A stretch of 33,784 nucleotides of DNA from Vitrella brassicaformis. Taxonomy: Eukaryota; Sar; Vitrellaceae. The stretch's first letter is position 1. The number at the start of each line of letters is the position of its first letter. A program made the translations under genes and the position numbers. Positions 9,940-20,447 of this stretch are shown one piece after another. The stretch is from the NCBI GenBank assembly GCA_001179505.1, contig CDMY01000490.1, positions 30,918 through 64,701 of the forward strand, read 5' to 3'. The notes under the pieces are model-generated. The model did no database searches. It saw only the letters and a program-made list of their open reading frames with translations, and was not told the DNA's origin.

Positions 9940-11787
9940 TCCAGCCATCTGCACGGTGGGTGAGGGCAAAGGAATCACACGTAGTGGGAAAGGGGAGGGA
10001 GAAGACATGAATCTATGAGTGCTCATTCTCTTCTGTCCATTTGGCTGTCTGCAGGCATCTGTTCGCCAGGCTGCGGCCGCGATGGTGTGCTGCCCGTGCT
10101 GTGTCTGTCTGTCTGTCTGTCTATCTCAACTATCGACCTGGAGGGATACACATATGGTGACGGAACTCACACACACGAGGGGGAGGAGACACACCACATT
10201 CGCTTCACTCACTACACACGCGGGATGGGATACGGACGGGCATTGCGTTTGGGTGGAGAGGGAGGGAGGGAGTGTTCGCATGTATCCTGTCCATCTGTGT
10301 GTGTCTCTCTTTGCTCTTGGCGGCTGTGCCGTGCGTGCCCCATATCACACACCACACATGTATGGCAGATTTTGATAGCAAAGCTCTCTGCTTTCTCAAC
10401 ATTCTCGTTCCGTAATCGTCTCCTCAGCTCATCGTCTCCTTAATTTTCTTCCTGGCTGCTACAGCAGACAGACAAGCATCCTTGTCTTTCGTCTCCTCCT
10501 TAGTTGGCTTCCTGAGCATCTCCCTCCCTAACCAATTGTCCCTAACCGTCCTCCTGTTCTCATTCATTCATGTGTTGATTGGCCTGACCCACTTTTCTGC
10601 CTTGGCTGCGTATTTTTTGTCGGCCTCCTGACGTGTGGCCGTCTGTTTGTGCTGTGGTGTGGTGTGGTGTGGTGTGGTGTGTGGTGTGTGGTGGGTGATA
10701 GTGACGGCCACAGACAGAGAGATAAGAATACATATATGGATGGCTGAATGACCTCTCCCCTCCCCCCTCCCCCCACACGCCTCATCAGGACACAAGCGAC
10801 ATGATCCTTTTCTCTCGTGTGGATGTGTGTGTGGGTGTGGGTGTGCATGTCTGTCTACACATTGCGCGACGCGACCGACACGGATAATGATAGACAGACA
10901 GACAGACAGTACGTGGCAGTGCCTGTATGGCCATTCTCCCTCTCTGTTACTCTACGCTTCACTCACACACACACACGTGCCTGCCGGGGATGTGTGGGTG
11001 TCTGAGGGCTTGGCGAGACGCGACAAACACAGATAAAGATAGACAGATAGATAGACAGCGGGTCGTTCAGGCTGCCTGCCTGGCCGCTCTCTCCCTCTCT
11101 CTCAGTGTATCCTTTGCTGTGGTGTGTGTGAATTCGCCCGCTCGGATGGACTGACTGATGCTGTCCTCATCTCCTCAATTGCTCCTCAATGCTTCCTTCC
11201 TCCCCTAATCCCACTACTTCAAGAAGAGACAAGCCTACTTGTCCTTTGCCACCCTCCCTAATTGTCCTTACTTGTCGTCTTGTTAACCGTCTCCTTCCTC
11301 AACTAAGTGTTCCCGTGTTATCTCATTCATGTGTTGATGGGCCGTGGATCTCTGGCGACACACTGTCTGGCTCTTCAGCTACCCGTGTGCTGTGCTGTGC
11401 TGTGTGATGGGAGACGGCCACGGCGGCCGACAGAATGATAAGGATGGACAAAGGGATGGATGGTCGGTTGCTCAACCGCACACGTGCACAGACAAAGATT
11501 GACAGAGATATTGTTAGGTGTGTCCGGATGGCCATTCTCCCTCTCTCTACTGTGTGTGTCTGTGTGTGTGTGTGGCGATTCGTTCGAGTGGACTCATGCA
11601 TCCATCCATCGCTGCCAGCGAGGCGACGGACGGACCGTTCCGGCCAACAGAGAGATAGACATGGTCCGCACTGTCTGTCCGCCGTGTCGTGTCTGTGTTG
11701 GCGGCTACGTGTCGATGGACAGACAGACAGACAGACAGACGCGTGTACGTGTGAGTGATTGCACCGATGATGTGACCAATCACACAT
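9575..11787 (+). repeat. Segmental duplication, copy A
   Basis: This segment is repeated in the same orientation at 12983-15368. The match begins within the Cys-rich coding region (the partner's left end is cut by the assembly gap) and ends just before the 3' ends of the next minus-strand genes. The first 365 bp differ at only two positions; similarity drops steadily after about 10,100, with many indels. The full extent to the left is unknown because copy B enters the gap. Confidence 0.85.
10380..11787 (+). repeat. Nested degenerate repeat modules downstream of Cys-rich copy A
   Basis: Within copy A, two related modules recur. Module 1 is a CTCCT-rich block ending in CATTCATGTGTTGAT near 10565-10580 and again near 11325-11338. 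Module 2 begins GACGCGAC(C/A)(G/A)ACA followed by GATAATGATAGACAGA-like words (near 10868 and 11018, with a weaker form near 11487) and ends in a TGGCC(A/G)(T)TCTC-CCTCTC block. A GTGTG-type satellite lies at 10653-10693. No coding potential beyond short frames was seen. Confidence 0.6.
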
Positions 11788-11946
11788 TGCAACATCGACA
11801 TCACATCACACCTTACACAATAAACGAACAGCTTCAGTAGTCCATCCATCCATCCAGGCAGACACAGCACAGACACACACAGAGTTCCCATTTACAACTC
11901 ACCACTCTCTCCGAGTATGTCACTCACTCCCTCACTCCCTCATTCG

Positions 11947-12681
11947 TCAGTCCGTCTCGTCAGCCCAGTCCCTCGGCTTCCTGAGCACGTCCACCAGCCG
12001 CCTCTCTTCCTCCCCTGGCTCCCCATATCGGTAGCTCCACTTGACGAGCGGCGGAGCCGACACTATTACCCTCTCTATCGCCCCTCCCGGCGCCAGACCA
12101 AACCTCACACCTCTGTCATAGAGCAGGTTGAACTCGACGTACCGCCCCCTTCTCACCAGCTGCCACTCACGCTGCTGCGGCGTGTAGGGCAGTGACCGCC
12201 GGCGGTCCACGATGGGCCGCCAGCTGTCGAGGAGACCGTCAGCCACATCCTGGACAAATTCGAGGGGTGGTGTGGGAGGGGTCGGTGAAGTGGAGGGGGA
12301 TGGTGATGGTGGCGGTGGGAGGTCAGAAAAGTCCATAAGGTCGTCGAAGAAGATGCCGCCGATGCCGCGATGCTCCTGTCGTGCTGGCAGATAGAAATAC
12401 TCATCGCACCACTTCTTGTACCTCGGGTACAGGTCAGGGCTGTACTTGTCACACACACCTCGCCAGTGCTTGTGCCACTCGATCGCGTCCTCCTCGAACA
12501 GATAGCATGGTGTCAGATCGGCACCACCGCCGAACCATCCCTGTGGCTCGCTGTGTCCATCATCAGCCACCTCAAAGTAGCGGACGTCGGCTCTCAATGT
12601 GGGGACCATTGGATGGGCTGCGTGGACGACGAGCGACAGTGCTGCGGCACAGTAAGGCTGCCCCCCTCCCTCACGCACCTT
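11947..12681 (-). CDS. CPOX: Coproporphyrinogen III oxidase, 3' part (5' end lost in gap)
   Basis: About 244 C-terminal codons in one exon, open into the gap. The oxygen-dependent enzyme converts coproporphyrinogen III to protoporphyrinogen IX in heme and chlorophyll synthesis; in algae it is often plastid-targeted, but the targeting region is missing here. Landmarks: DVRYFEVADD, GWFGGGADLTPCYLFEEDAI, DLYPRYKKWCDEYFYLPARQ, EHRGIGGIFFDDL, RRGRYVEFNLLYDRGVRFGL and RKPRDWAD before TGA. The family signature normally has His-Arg where this reads Ala-Arg (LPARQEHRG; human AHRGERRG). A Pro/Ser/Thr insert (PPPPSPSPSTSPTPPTPP) interrupts the loop after FFDDL. A 21-nt GT...AG look-alike at the right end (12658-12678) is in frame and fits the family as coding, so no intron is called. 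Confidence 0.93.
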   Translation of the reverse strand, partial: KVREGGGQPYCAAALSLVVHAAHPMVPTLRADVRYFEVADDGHSEPQGWFGGGADLTPCYLFEEDAIEWHKHWRGVCDKYSPDLYPRYKKWCDEYFYLPARQEHRGIGGIFFDDLMDFSDLPPPPSPSPSTSPTPPTPPLEFVQDVADGLLDSWRPIVDRRRSLPYTPQQREWQLVRRGRYVEFNLLYDRGVRFGLAPGGAIERVIVSAPPLVKWSYRYGEPGEEERRLVDVLRKPRDWADETD

Positions 12682-12682
12682 C

Positions 12683-12982
12683 NNNNNNNNNNNNNNNNNN
12701 NNNNNNNNNNNNNNNNNNNNNNNNNNNNNNNNNNNNNNNNNNNNNNNNNNNNNNNNNNNNNNNNNNNNNNNNNNNNNNNNNNNNNNNNNNNNNNNNNNNN
12801 NNNNNNNNNNNNNNNNNNNNNNNNNNNNNNNNNNNNNNNNNNNNNNNNNNNNNNNNNNNNNNNNNNNNNNNNNNNNNNNNNNNNNNNNNNNNNNNNNNNN
12901 NNNNNNNNNNNNNNNNNNNNNNNNNNNNNNNNNNNNNNNNNNNNNNNNNNNNNNNNNNNNNNNNNNNNNNNNNNNNNNNNNN
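12683..12982. other. Assembly gap (300 N)
   Basis: Exactly 300 undetermined bases, likely a placeholder. It must hide the 5' part of CPOX, the shared promoter, and at least the first 391 coding bases of Cys-rich copy B, so the true distance is probably well over 1 kb. Confidence 0.98.
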
Positions 12983-13347
12983 TGGGGAGGGGTGTGTTGG
13001 GTTTGGGAGGGGCTGTGTACTCATACCAGCCACATGTGGTGGCATATCGCCCGGAGGCGCCGTGCCCCATCATGCCGGCTGCATGTGCTGCCGCCCGCCA
13101 CGTGTCAGGTACACAAACACCAAATGGACGAACATTCAGGGGTCCGTGTCAATGTGGTTTATGTGTGTGTTGTCCATTAGGTTTCTCTCACCACCACCAC
13201 CAGCAGGCCAACTACGGCGACTGCGACTGCTGCGACTTGTGTGCGGCGGTGTGCGAGCTGGTCGAGGACATCGGGGACTGCGTGGTGTCCACCGTCGAGG
13301 GTCTCATCGACCGCCTTAAGTGGTTCTTCATCTCGATCGACAACTAA
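12983..13347 (+). CDS. Cys/His-rich orphan protein, copy B (5' truncated by gap)
   Basis: Encodes the last 121 in-frame codons (including the stop) of the same protein as copy A, with the probable intron at 13109-13180 identical to that of copy A over all 72 nt. Only two coding differences are visible, both amino-acid changing: in the segment AAVCELVEDIGDC, Glu and Asp replace Asp and Gly of copy A. The stop codon and following leader are conserved. The start is lost in the gap, so whether copy B is intact cannot be judged. Function unknown, as for copy A. Confidence 0.6.
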
Positions 13348-15368
13348 TCCAGCCATCTGCACGGTGGGTGAGGGCAAAGGAATCACACGTAGTGGGAGAG
13401 GGGAGGGAGAAGACATGAATGTATGAGTGCTCATTCTTTTCTGTCCATTTGGCTGTCTGCAGGCATCTGTTCGCCAGGCTGCGGCCGCAATGGTGTGCTG
13501 CCGGTGCTGCGCGTCTGTTTATCTCAATAATCGATCTGGAGAGATCCATGTACATATGGTGACGTAGCTCACACACGACACGAGGGGGAGGAGACACGTG
13601 CACCACATGCGCTTCACTCACTCGCCACACACACAGGATGGGATACGGACGGGCATTGTGTTTGGATGGAGAGGGAGGGATTGAGTTTCGACGGGCATGT
13701 ATCCTATCTATCTGTGTGTGTGTCTCTCTTTGCTCTTGGCGGTTGTGCCGTGCCCCATATCACACACCGTACATGTATGTGTTTGGGCAGGCGGGGCGGG
13801 GCGGGCAGATTTTGATAGCAAAGCCTTCTGCTTGCTCAACATTCTCTCTCGTTCCATAATCGTCTCCTTAGCTCATCGTCTCCTTATATAATTTTCTTCC
13901 TGGCTGCAACAGCAGACAAGCGTCCTTGTCTTTCGTCTCCTCCTTAGTTGGCTTCCTGATCATCTCCCTCCCTAACCGTCCTCGTGTTCTCATTCATTCA
14001 TGTGTTGATTGGCCCGGCCCACTTTTCTGCCTTGGCTGCGTATTTTTTGTCGCCCTCCTGACGTGTGGCCGTCTGTCTGTTTGTGGTGTGGTGTGGTGTG
14101 TGTGGTGTGGTGTGGTGTGGTGTGCGATGGGAGATGGTGAGGCCACAGACAGAGAGATAAGGACACATATCTGGATGGCTGGATGACCTCTCACCCCACA
14201 CACACACGCGCCTCATCAGGACACAAGCGCCATGATCCTTTTCTCTCGTGTGGATGTGTGTGTGGGTGTGGGTGTCTACACATTGCGCGACGCGACCGAC
14301 ACGGATAATGATAGACACAGAGGCAGGCAGGCAGACCGACAGACAGACAGTGTGTGGCAGTGCCTGCCTGGCCATTCTCCCTTTCTCATACTCTACGCTT
14401 CACTCACAGAAAGATATGGATTGATTGCTTGGGTGGGTATCTCGAACGAACACGATTCACACACATAGCCGACAGGTCTTCCTCGCTGTACTGCAACACA
14501 CAAGTGCCTGCCGGGGATGTGTGGGTGTCTGAGGGTTTGGCGAGACGCGACCGAAAGAGATAATGATAGACAGACAGACAGCGGGTCGTTCAGGCTGCCT
14601 AGCTGCCTGGCCGCTCTCTCACTCCCTCTCTCTCAGTGTGTCCTTTGCTGTGGTGTGTGTGAATTCGCCCGCTCGGATGGACTGACTGTTGCTGTCCTCA
14701 TCTCCTCAATTGCTCCTCAATGCTTCCTTCCTCCCCTAATCCCACTACTTCAAGAAGAGACAGGCCTCCTTGTCCTTTGCCTCCCTCCTTAATTGTCCTC
14801 ACTTGTCGTCTTGTTAACCGTCTCCTTCCTCAACTAAGTGTTCCAGTGTTGTCTCATTCATGTGTTGATGGGCGTGGATCTCTGGCGACACACTGTCTGG
14901 CTCTTCAGCTGCCCGTGTGCTGTGCTGTGCCATGTGACGGGAGACGGCCACGGCGGCCGACAGAAAGACAAAGATGGACAAAGGGATGGACAAAGGGATG
15001 GATGGATGGATGGTCGGTGCTCAACCACACAAATGCACACACACGGACGGATGCCTCACTGCGACACAAGTGTCTGCTCCTTCTCAGTGTGTCTCCCAGA
15101 CGTCCGTGTGTGGACTGGCCACAGATGGATGTGTGTGGGTGGGTGGGTAAGTGGGTGTGGGTGCCGATGTCTTGGCGAGACGCGACCGACAACAGACAAG
15201 ATAGACAGAGATATTGTTAGGTGAGTCCGCCTGGCCATTCTCCCTCTCTCTCTCTTTCTCTACTGTGTGTGTGTGGCCATTCGTTCGAGTGGACTCATCG
15301 CTGGACAGACAGACGTTCGGACGCATGTACGTGTGATTGCACCGATGATATATATAACCAATCACACA
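12983..15368 (+). repeat. Segmental duplication, copy B
   Basis: Direct repeat of 9575-11787. It carries the same Cys-rich 3' coding end and the same downstream modules: CATTCATGTGTTGAT near 13995 and 14857, GACGCGACCGA units near 14290, 14543 and 15180, and a GTGTG satellite near 14085-14125. It is about 170 bp longer than copy A because of indels. The last shared words are GATTGCACCGATGAT and CCAATCACACA. Confidence 0.85.
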
Positions 15369-15473
15369 AAACACCCTGAAAATGATAGACTGGCGAATTC
15401 ACTCATCAACCACCACTCATCATATGCAGTCCCCATCTCATCAATCATGGCATGCAGTGCAGGTCTCTCTCAG

Positions 15474-18400
15474 CTAGGTCAGAGCAGAGGAGAAGGGCGA
15501 AGACGACTCGATGCCCTGGTCGCACAGGTACATGACGATGTCCCGCCGCGACTCGTCGGACAGCAGCAGCCGACCCAGCCGCCACCGACGCGCCACACAC
15601 TTCACCCACTCTTGTGCACTCGGGGGCGCGCCCGCCAGATGAACCAGACACTCGAAGGCACGGCCAGACACACACTCCTGCACAGCATAGCAACCACAGC
15701 CATATCATATACGCATGGACGCTTGTTTTGTGTGGGAGTGTGGCTGCGTACGCACGTACCTCTTTTATGGCTTCGGCCATGGCGTCTTCGGCTCCCTCCA
15801 TGATGTCGTGCATGCCCTCGACCAACGCGCACACCTCGGCACACGTCATGCCGCGCAGACCACGGCCAGGGGGGAGCCCCTCCTCGCCATCGGCCAGTGG
15901 CATCATAGTCACGGGCTGGTCGGCGAATGCTGCTGTGTAGGGGTACAAGAACAGCTGCAGCACCGGGCCGAACAGACACGAAGGGGATGGGGGTGGTGGG
16001 CCATCGGCCTGGTGCTGCTGTTGCGGGTGGTGGGTCTTGCCGCGCCAAGCGGTGAGTGCCGCCATGTCCGTGAGCTGATGGACCAGGGAGGAGAGGGAGT
16101 AGCCGTGCTGCAGTTGACACACAACACACACAGTGACGGCGGACATGCTCTCCTTTGCCCCGCCTCTCTGCTCTCGCATACATACCTGGAACAGCTCGTT
16201 GCCGAGGGCTCTCACATGCTCGCACGGATGGCGCTCCACCAGGGCCCGCAGGTCGGCACAGCCGATCTCATCGTACCCCAGCGCATTCATGTCGTCGTCA
16301 TCTTCCTCCTTGTTCACGACCACATCATCGGCCGCCCTTCTCTGCTGCCGCTCCTGTTGCTGGTGCTGCTGGTGATGCTGCTGGGGGTGTTGGATGCTGT
16401 GCCTCTCCCTCTTGGCGTGACGCCTCTGCTGCCCACCGGCCCCGTCGGTGCGCGGCCTCTTGCTGCTGCCGGTCTTGCCTCTTTTGCTGCGCGGCACCCG
16501 CCCCCCACTCGCCGCTTTCCTTTTCCTGACAGCCGGTGGTGGTGGAGACTCCACCTTGGCCTCCACATCAGCACCCTCGGCATCTGCATGCTCCTCCTGC
16601 TTGACTGTCACGGGGGGAGGGGGAGGGGGAGGGGGAGAGGCCTCCTTGGCCGATGCTGGTGGTGGTGGTGGTGGGGCTGGCTCGAGTGGGGCGGGTGGCG
16701 GTGGGGGTTGCGGCTCTAGTCGATGTTTCTTGTGGTGATGGTCGGTGGCCGGCGCGGGTGGGGATGGCACGACGTGTGGCTGTTGGTAGTCGGGGTGGAG
16801 GATGGTGGAGAGCTTCTTGCCAACGTGGGAAGTGGCGACGGCGCACTGAAGCAGCTCCTGACGCGACATGGGCTCGTCACGACGGCCATGGAACCTGAAA
16901 CACACACACACGCACACACACACACACATACACACACACATTCTTCTCTTCTTCTCCTTCGTGGCTGGTGGTCGATGTCCCTCTCACCCTAGGCCGAAAG
17001 GCTTGGCGCGTTCATGCAGAGTGATCTCCTGGTGAAGGTGCAGGTCGATCGTGTACACCCTGATGGCGTTGCCCGTGTCGCCATGCGTCAACACAATGAG
17101 ATGCGGGGCGTCACGTGCACTCGCACCATCCACCACCACTTGCATGCCGCCGATCGGGGTCGATGGTGGGACGCCAGTGGGCAGGGTTGCTTGGCAATCC
17201 CTTTTGTGCCAAGTGCCGTCGGGCTGGTGCCACTCATAGCGAATTATCTGCTCGTCAGTTGAGCAGGGCTGGCGAGTGCGGTAGTAGAGGTACCGGCGAC
17301 TGGCGTGCTGCACACAGAGACAGAGAGAGAAGGATGCTTGTGTTGTGTGCGGTGGTAGGTAAGGGTGCTCTGCTCGTCACCTGGTGGAAGTAGACAGCGA
17401 AGCTCGTTGCCGGCGCGTCGACCGTGTGAATGACGTCAAGCCCCCCCTCGCCAACCCTGAAGCTCTCGAGCACGTCAGCCGATATCTTTCTGATCTCGCT
17501 TCTGGCCCCCTCCCTGTGCTGCACCAGACACCAAATGGCGCCCTCCCCACCGCCCTCCTCCACCCACCGCAGCTGCACCACCCGCCCCTCCCTGCTCGGC
17601 ATGATGTCCAACCCGTCAGCACACGTGTCCTTCAACACGATCCATCTCGCCTGCCTCTCAGCGCGACAGAGGCGCTGCTCAATCGGCCACGTCGGGAGGT
17701 CCGGCTCGAAAGCGGCGAGGGCCAGTGGGGCGATGGGCGTGTCGACCAGCTGCTGGACGTACAGCATCTTGGCTTGGAAACGCAGATCGATGACCCTGCC
17801 GTCGCGAGTTGTGCCGGTCTCGAGCGACGCTGAGAGGGTGTCTGCCTTGAAGGGCTGCCCCGGTAGCAGGGGCTTGAATGAGGGGATCTCTGGGTAGCGT
17901 GTGGCCTGTGTGAACGGGAGGCTGATGAAGATCTCGTCGTTGTTGACGATGAGGTCGGTGGGCGTGGGGGTCACGGCGGGGTGGGGGGCCTTGTTGCGGC
18001 CGCCTCGGGGAAGGGCGAAGAAGGTCGACCCGCAGCACTTCCGGATGATGTAGGTGGGCAGGTTGGCCGCCTGGATGACAGACAGAGAGAAAGAGAGAGT
18101 ATGTCAGACTAATGACGGTCTGTCTGTCTGTCTGTCTCCTCTGGTCCCTTATTCATTGTTACCTCTGTGTTGTCGTCGTGGGAATCATCACCCTCAGCAG
18201 GAGCACCACCGGTGTGTGGCTCGAGTGCGCACAGGTAGATCTCCTTGCTGTGGTAATGCAGACCCACAAACACCACATAACCCACCGGACCGCTGCTGGT
18301 CACGGTGCGTCGCTGCTGATGGGTGTGGGAGTGGGTGTGGGTGTGGATGGCCTTCTCGCGGCTCTCATCAGCCGCCGCCTCATGGACAGCCTGATGTTCG

Positions 18401-20282
18401 CGCACACGCGACACAGAGGCACACAGGGAGGGAGGGAGGGAGGGATGGTGCAACGTGGAGTGAGTGATTCGTCTGATCGCCAAGCGCACCTGTGGGGGCG
18501 CTGCTGCGTGCTGGTCATAGTCTGTGACTGTGTCGTGCGGCTGCATGGACTCATCTTCACCACCACCACCACCAGCCTGTGTGATGATGGACACGCATAG
18601 AAAGACGACAAGTGTGGCCACAGCAGCGGTGACTCCCTCCCTCCCCAGCGGCTATCGCACCTGACTGTCTGGTGTTCCCTCCTCCTCCTCCTCCTTCTCC
18701 TGCTGCTGCTGCTGATGCTGCTGTGCGTCAGCTTCTGTCGCCATGACGACATCCTTGCCACCCTCACGCACAGGGGGCACCACCTGACATACACAAATCA
18801 GATGGATGGATGGATGAATCGACATGTCATCAAGACACCAAGCACCTGTGTAGGTGAGGTGCATCCACCTACCTGGTCGTCGGGACAGGCGCTGTCGGTT
18901 TTCTCAGCCTCAGCAGCATCAGCGGCAGCAGCAGCAGCAGATGGGTCTCGGAAGAAGGCGCCAATTCTCGCCCCCACGGACTCTGCCTCGACTTGGGCGA
19001 GCGGGGCCTGGCAGGGGAGGGGCACGAGGGGCAGCAGCTGAGCCATCAACGAAGCGACCTGCTGCTCACTCTCCTCCTCCCTACCCTCCTCCTGAACACA
19101 ACAAAACAGACACACCAGACAGTCACACAGACAGATGGGATGGGTGTTTGTCCTCACTCATCTGCACCTGTGTCGCATTCATTGGCACATCACCCGCCTG
19201 CTCACTCGCCGCCCTCTCCTCTGGTGGATGTTGCGGCTCTCCATCGGCAGGCGGCTCTCGCGCCGCTGCCGTCATCTCCATCGGCGCAGCATCCCCTTGC
19301 TCACTCTCTGCCCTCTCGTGTGGCTCCGTCGGCTCACCAGCCGGCTGACCAGCTGCACCATTGTTGTCTTCACTCGAGCCACGAGGCTGCTCCCCATTTG
19401 CTTCCTCCTCTCCCATCACGACGTCATCCACAGCTGGTGGCAATCGCTCAGCCGTCCTCGAAGGCATGACGGCCGACGAGAGTGCTCCAAGCAGCGCCCT
19501 GGCGGTTCTCATGAGGAGGGGCGGCGAGGGCAGGCCCATCCCAGGTGTCACCTCGCCGCCAAAGCCATTCTCCAGAGGTGGCATCTCTTGCTCGGGTGAC
19601 TGCGAGGGGGAGGGGGCAGATTGAGGTTGAGGTTGGACGGTGCCCCCCAGGCGCTTCGCCACCTCCTGCAATGCTTCCGTCGGGCCGAATGCCTCCAGCC
19701 ATGGCGGGGAGCCGTCTGCCGTCTTGGGGTCAAAGAGCACGCATCTGAACTGCTTGCAAAGCTCGTCACACATCTCGGCTGACGGCCTGGCAGCCGCATC
19801 CAGAGCGATCCTCGTCGGCTCGCCGGCAGCAAGTGTGTGGACGAGCTCCACCGCCCTCTCGACATTCCGCTCAGAGCTGCCGGCAATCTCCAGTGCCGCG
19901 GGGTCTGTCAGTGATGGTGTGAGGGTCGTCTTGGTGACCCGGTGGATGAGCTCCCGACAGTTGGCGGCGAGGGCTCTCTCTCGCGCCGTGTCCGACCAGT
20001 CAGTCCCACTCAGGGACAGAGACCTCCTGGTCACTGCTGTAATGTTGTTGGTGAGAGGGTGGAAGGGAGGGGACTGGGCGTTCAACTTGGCATTGCGTCG
20101 CCACGGCGGTTGCTGTTGCTGTTGCTGCTGCTCCGAGTCCGCGCTGGTAGATCTGCACGACAAACCACACCACACGAAAGCCACAGAGGAGTACCTGAAG
20201 TCAACGAAGGAAGGCGCTGTGCGGGGTACCTGTCGGCAGCAGCATACGGATCTGGCGGAAACCAGTCCTTCTCTTCAGCCAT
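15474..20282 (-). CDS. Large orphan protein, low-complexity, probable nuclear
   Basis: Eleven exons, all in phase: 20230-20282, 19168-20152, 18873-19091, 18661-18783, 18490-18576, 18163-18390, 17381-18070, 16988-17307, 16186-16894, 15760-16107, 15474-15677, giving 1321 residues. I do not recognise the family. The N-terminus (MAEEKDWFPPDPYAAADRST) leads into a Gln run, then a helical segment (about 60-160) with a KH-like look (ALEIAGSSERNVERAVELVH), acidic/Pro linkers and a Q-rich region. Residues about 566-915 are strand-rich (RYLYYRTR, HLIVLTHGDTGNAIRVYTID) and might be a beta-propeller. Then come poly-Pro tracts, a clear basic NLS-like segment (about 1025-1051; RKRKAASGG, RSKRGKTGSSKRPR), a His/Gln run and a helical C-terminus (GMHDIMEGAEDAMAEAIKE). 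The NLS suggests a nuclear role. Nine of ten introns are phase 0 or split one codon cleanly; the structure is well supported, the function is not. Confidence 0.75.
16901..16940 (-). repeat. (TG)n tract before a splice acceptor
   Basis: On the coding strand this is a TG run directly before the ttTCAG acceptor at 16895-16897 in the large orphan gene. It replaces the usual polypyrimidine tract. Confidence 0.85.
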
Positions 20283-20447
20283 GGTCCACTACAGTACCTT
20301 TCCGAAGCTCAGGGTTCAGGGTTTAGGGTTCTGGTGCAAGCTTGCCTTTGCCGCTGATGAGGGACACTCGTCCGAGGAATTTCTTAGCGCATTAGCCTAG
20401 TGACCCCGCCCGGGCAGCCCTTCTATCGTTTGTGGTAGTCTCCAGTC
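20283..20447. promoter_or_regulatory. Compact head-to-head promoter of large orphan gene and ORC5
   Basis: Only 165 bp separate the two ATGs, the shortest divergent space in the window. It contains the telo-box element and otherwise unique sequence with no simple repeats, and must carry both start sites. Confidence 0.6.
20311..20331 (-). promoter_or_regulatory. Telo-box-like element (TTTAGGG type)
   Basis: The plus strand reads AGGGTTCAGGGTTTAGGGTT, i.e. on the minus strand AACCCTAAACCCTGAACCCT. It starts 29 nt upstream of the minus-strand ATG at 20282, matching the position of the element at 1394-1413. A regulatory role is inferred from position and recurrence. Confidence 0.5.

Noticed and set aside
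10015-10443. Short Cys-rich frame (with MVCCPCC) downstream of Cys-rich copy A as a separate gene
   Set aside because: The equivalent frame in copy B is altered and stops early, and the DNA is dominated by TGTC repeats. At most it is a 3'UTR exon.
12658-12678. Possible 21-nt intron (GTGCGTGAGG...GGCAG) in CPOX
   Set aside because: The segment is in frame, has no stop and its codons fill the expected spacing before PYCAAALSLVVH, so it is better read as coding.
12370-13347. Continuous plus-strand frames running through the N gap
   Set aside because: They join antisense CPOX sequence to Cys-rich copy B across undetermined bases; the open frame through N is an artefact.
15715-16719. 334-codon plus-strand open frame
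   Set aside because: Antisense shadow of well-phased exons of the large minus-strand orphan gene; its Trp/Gly runs are the complement of Pro-coding repeats.
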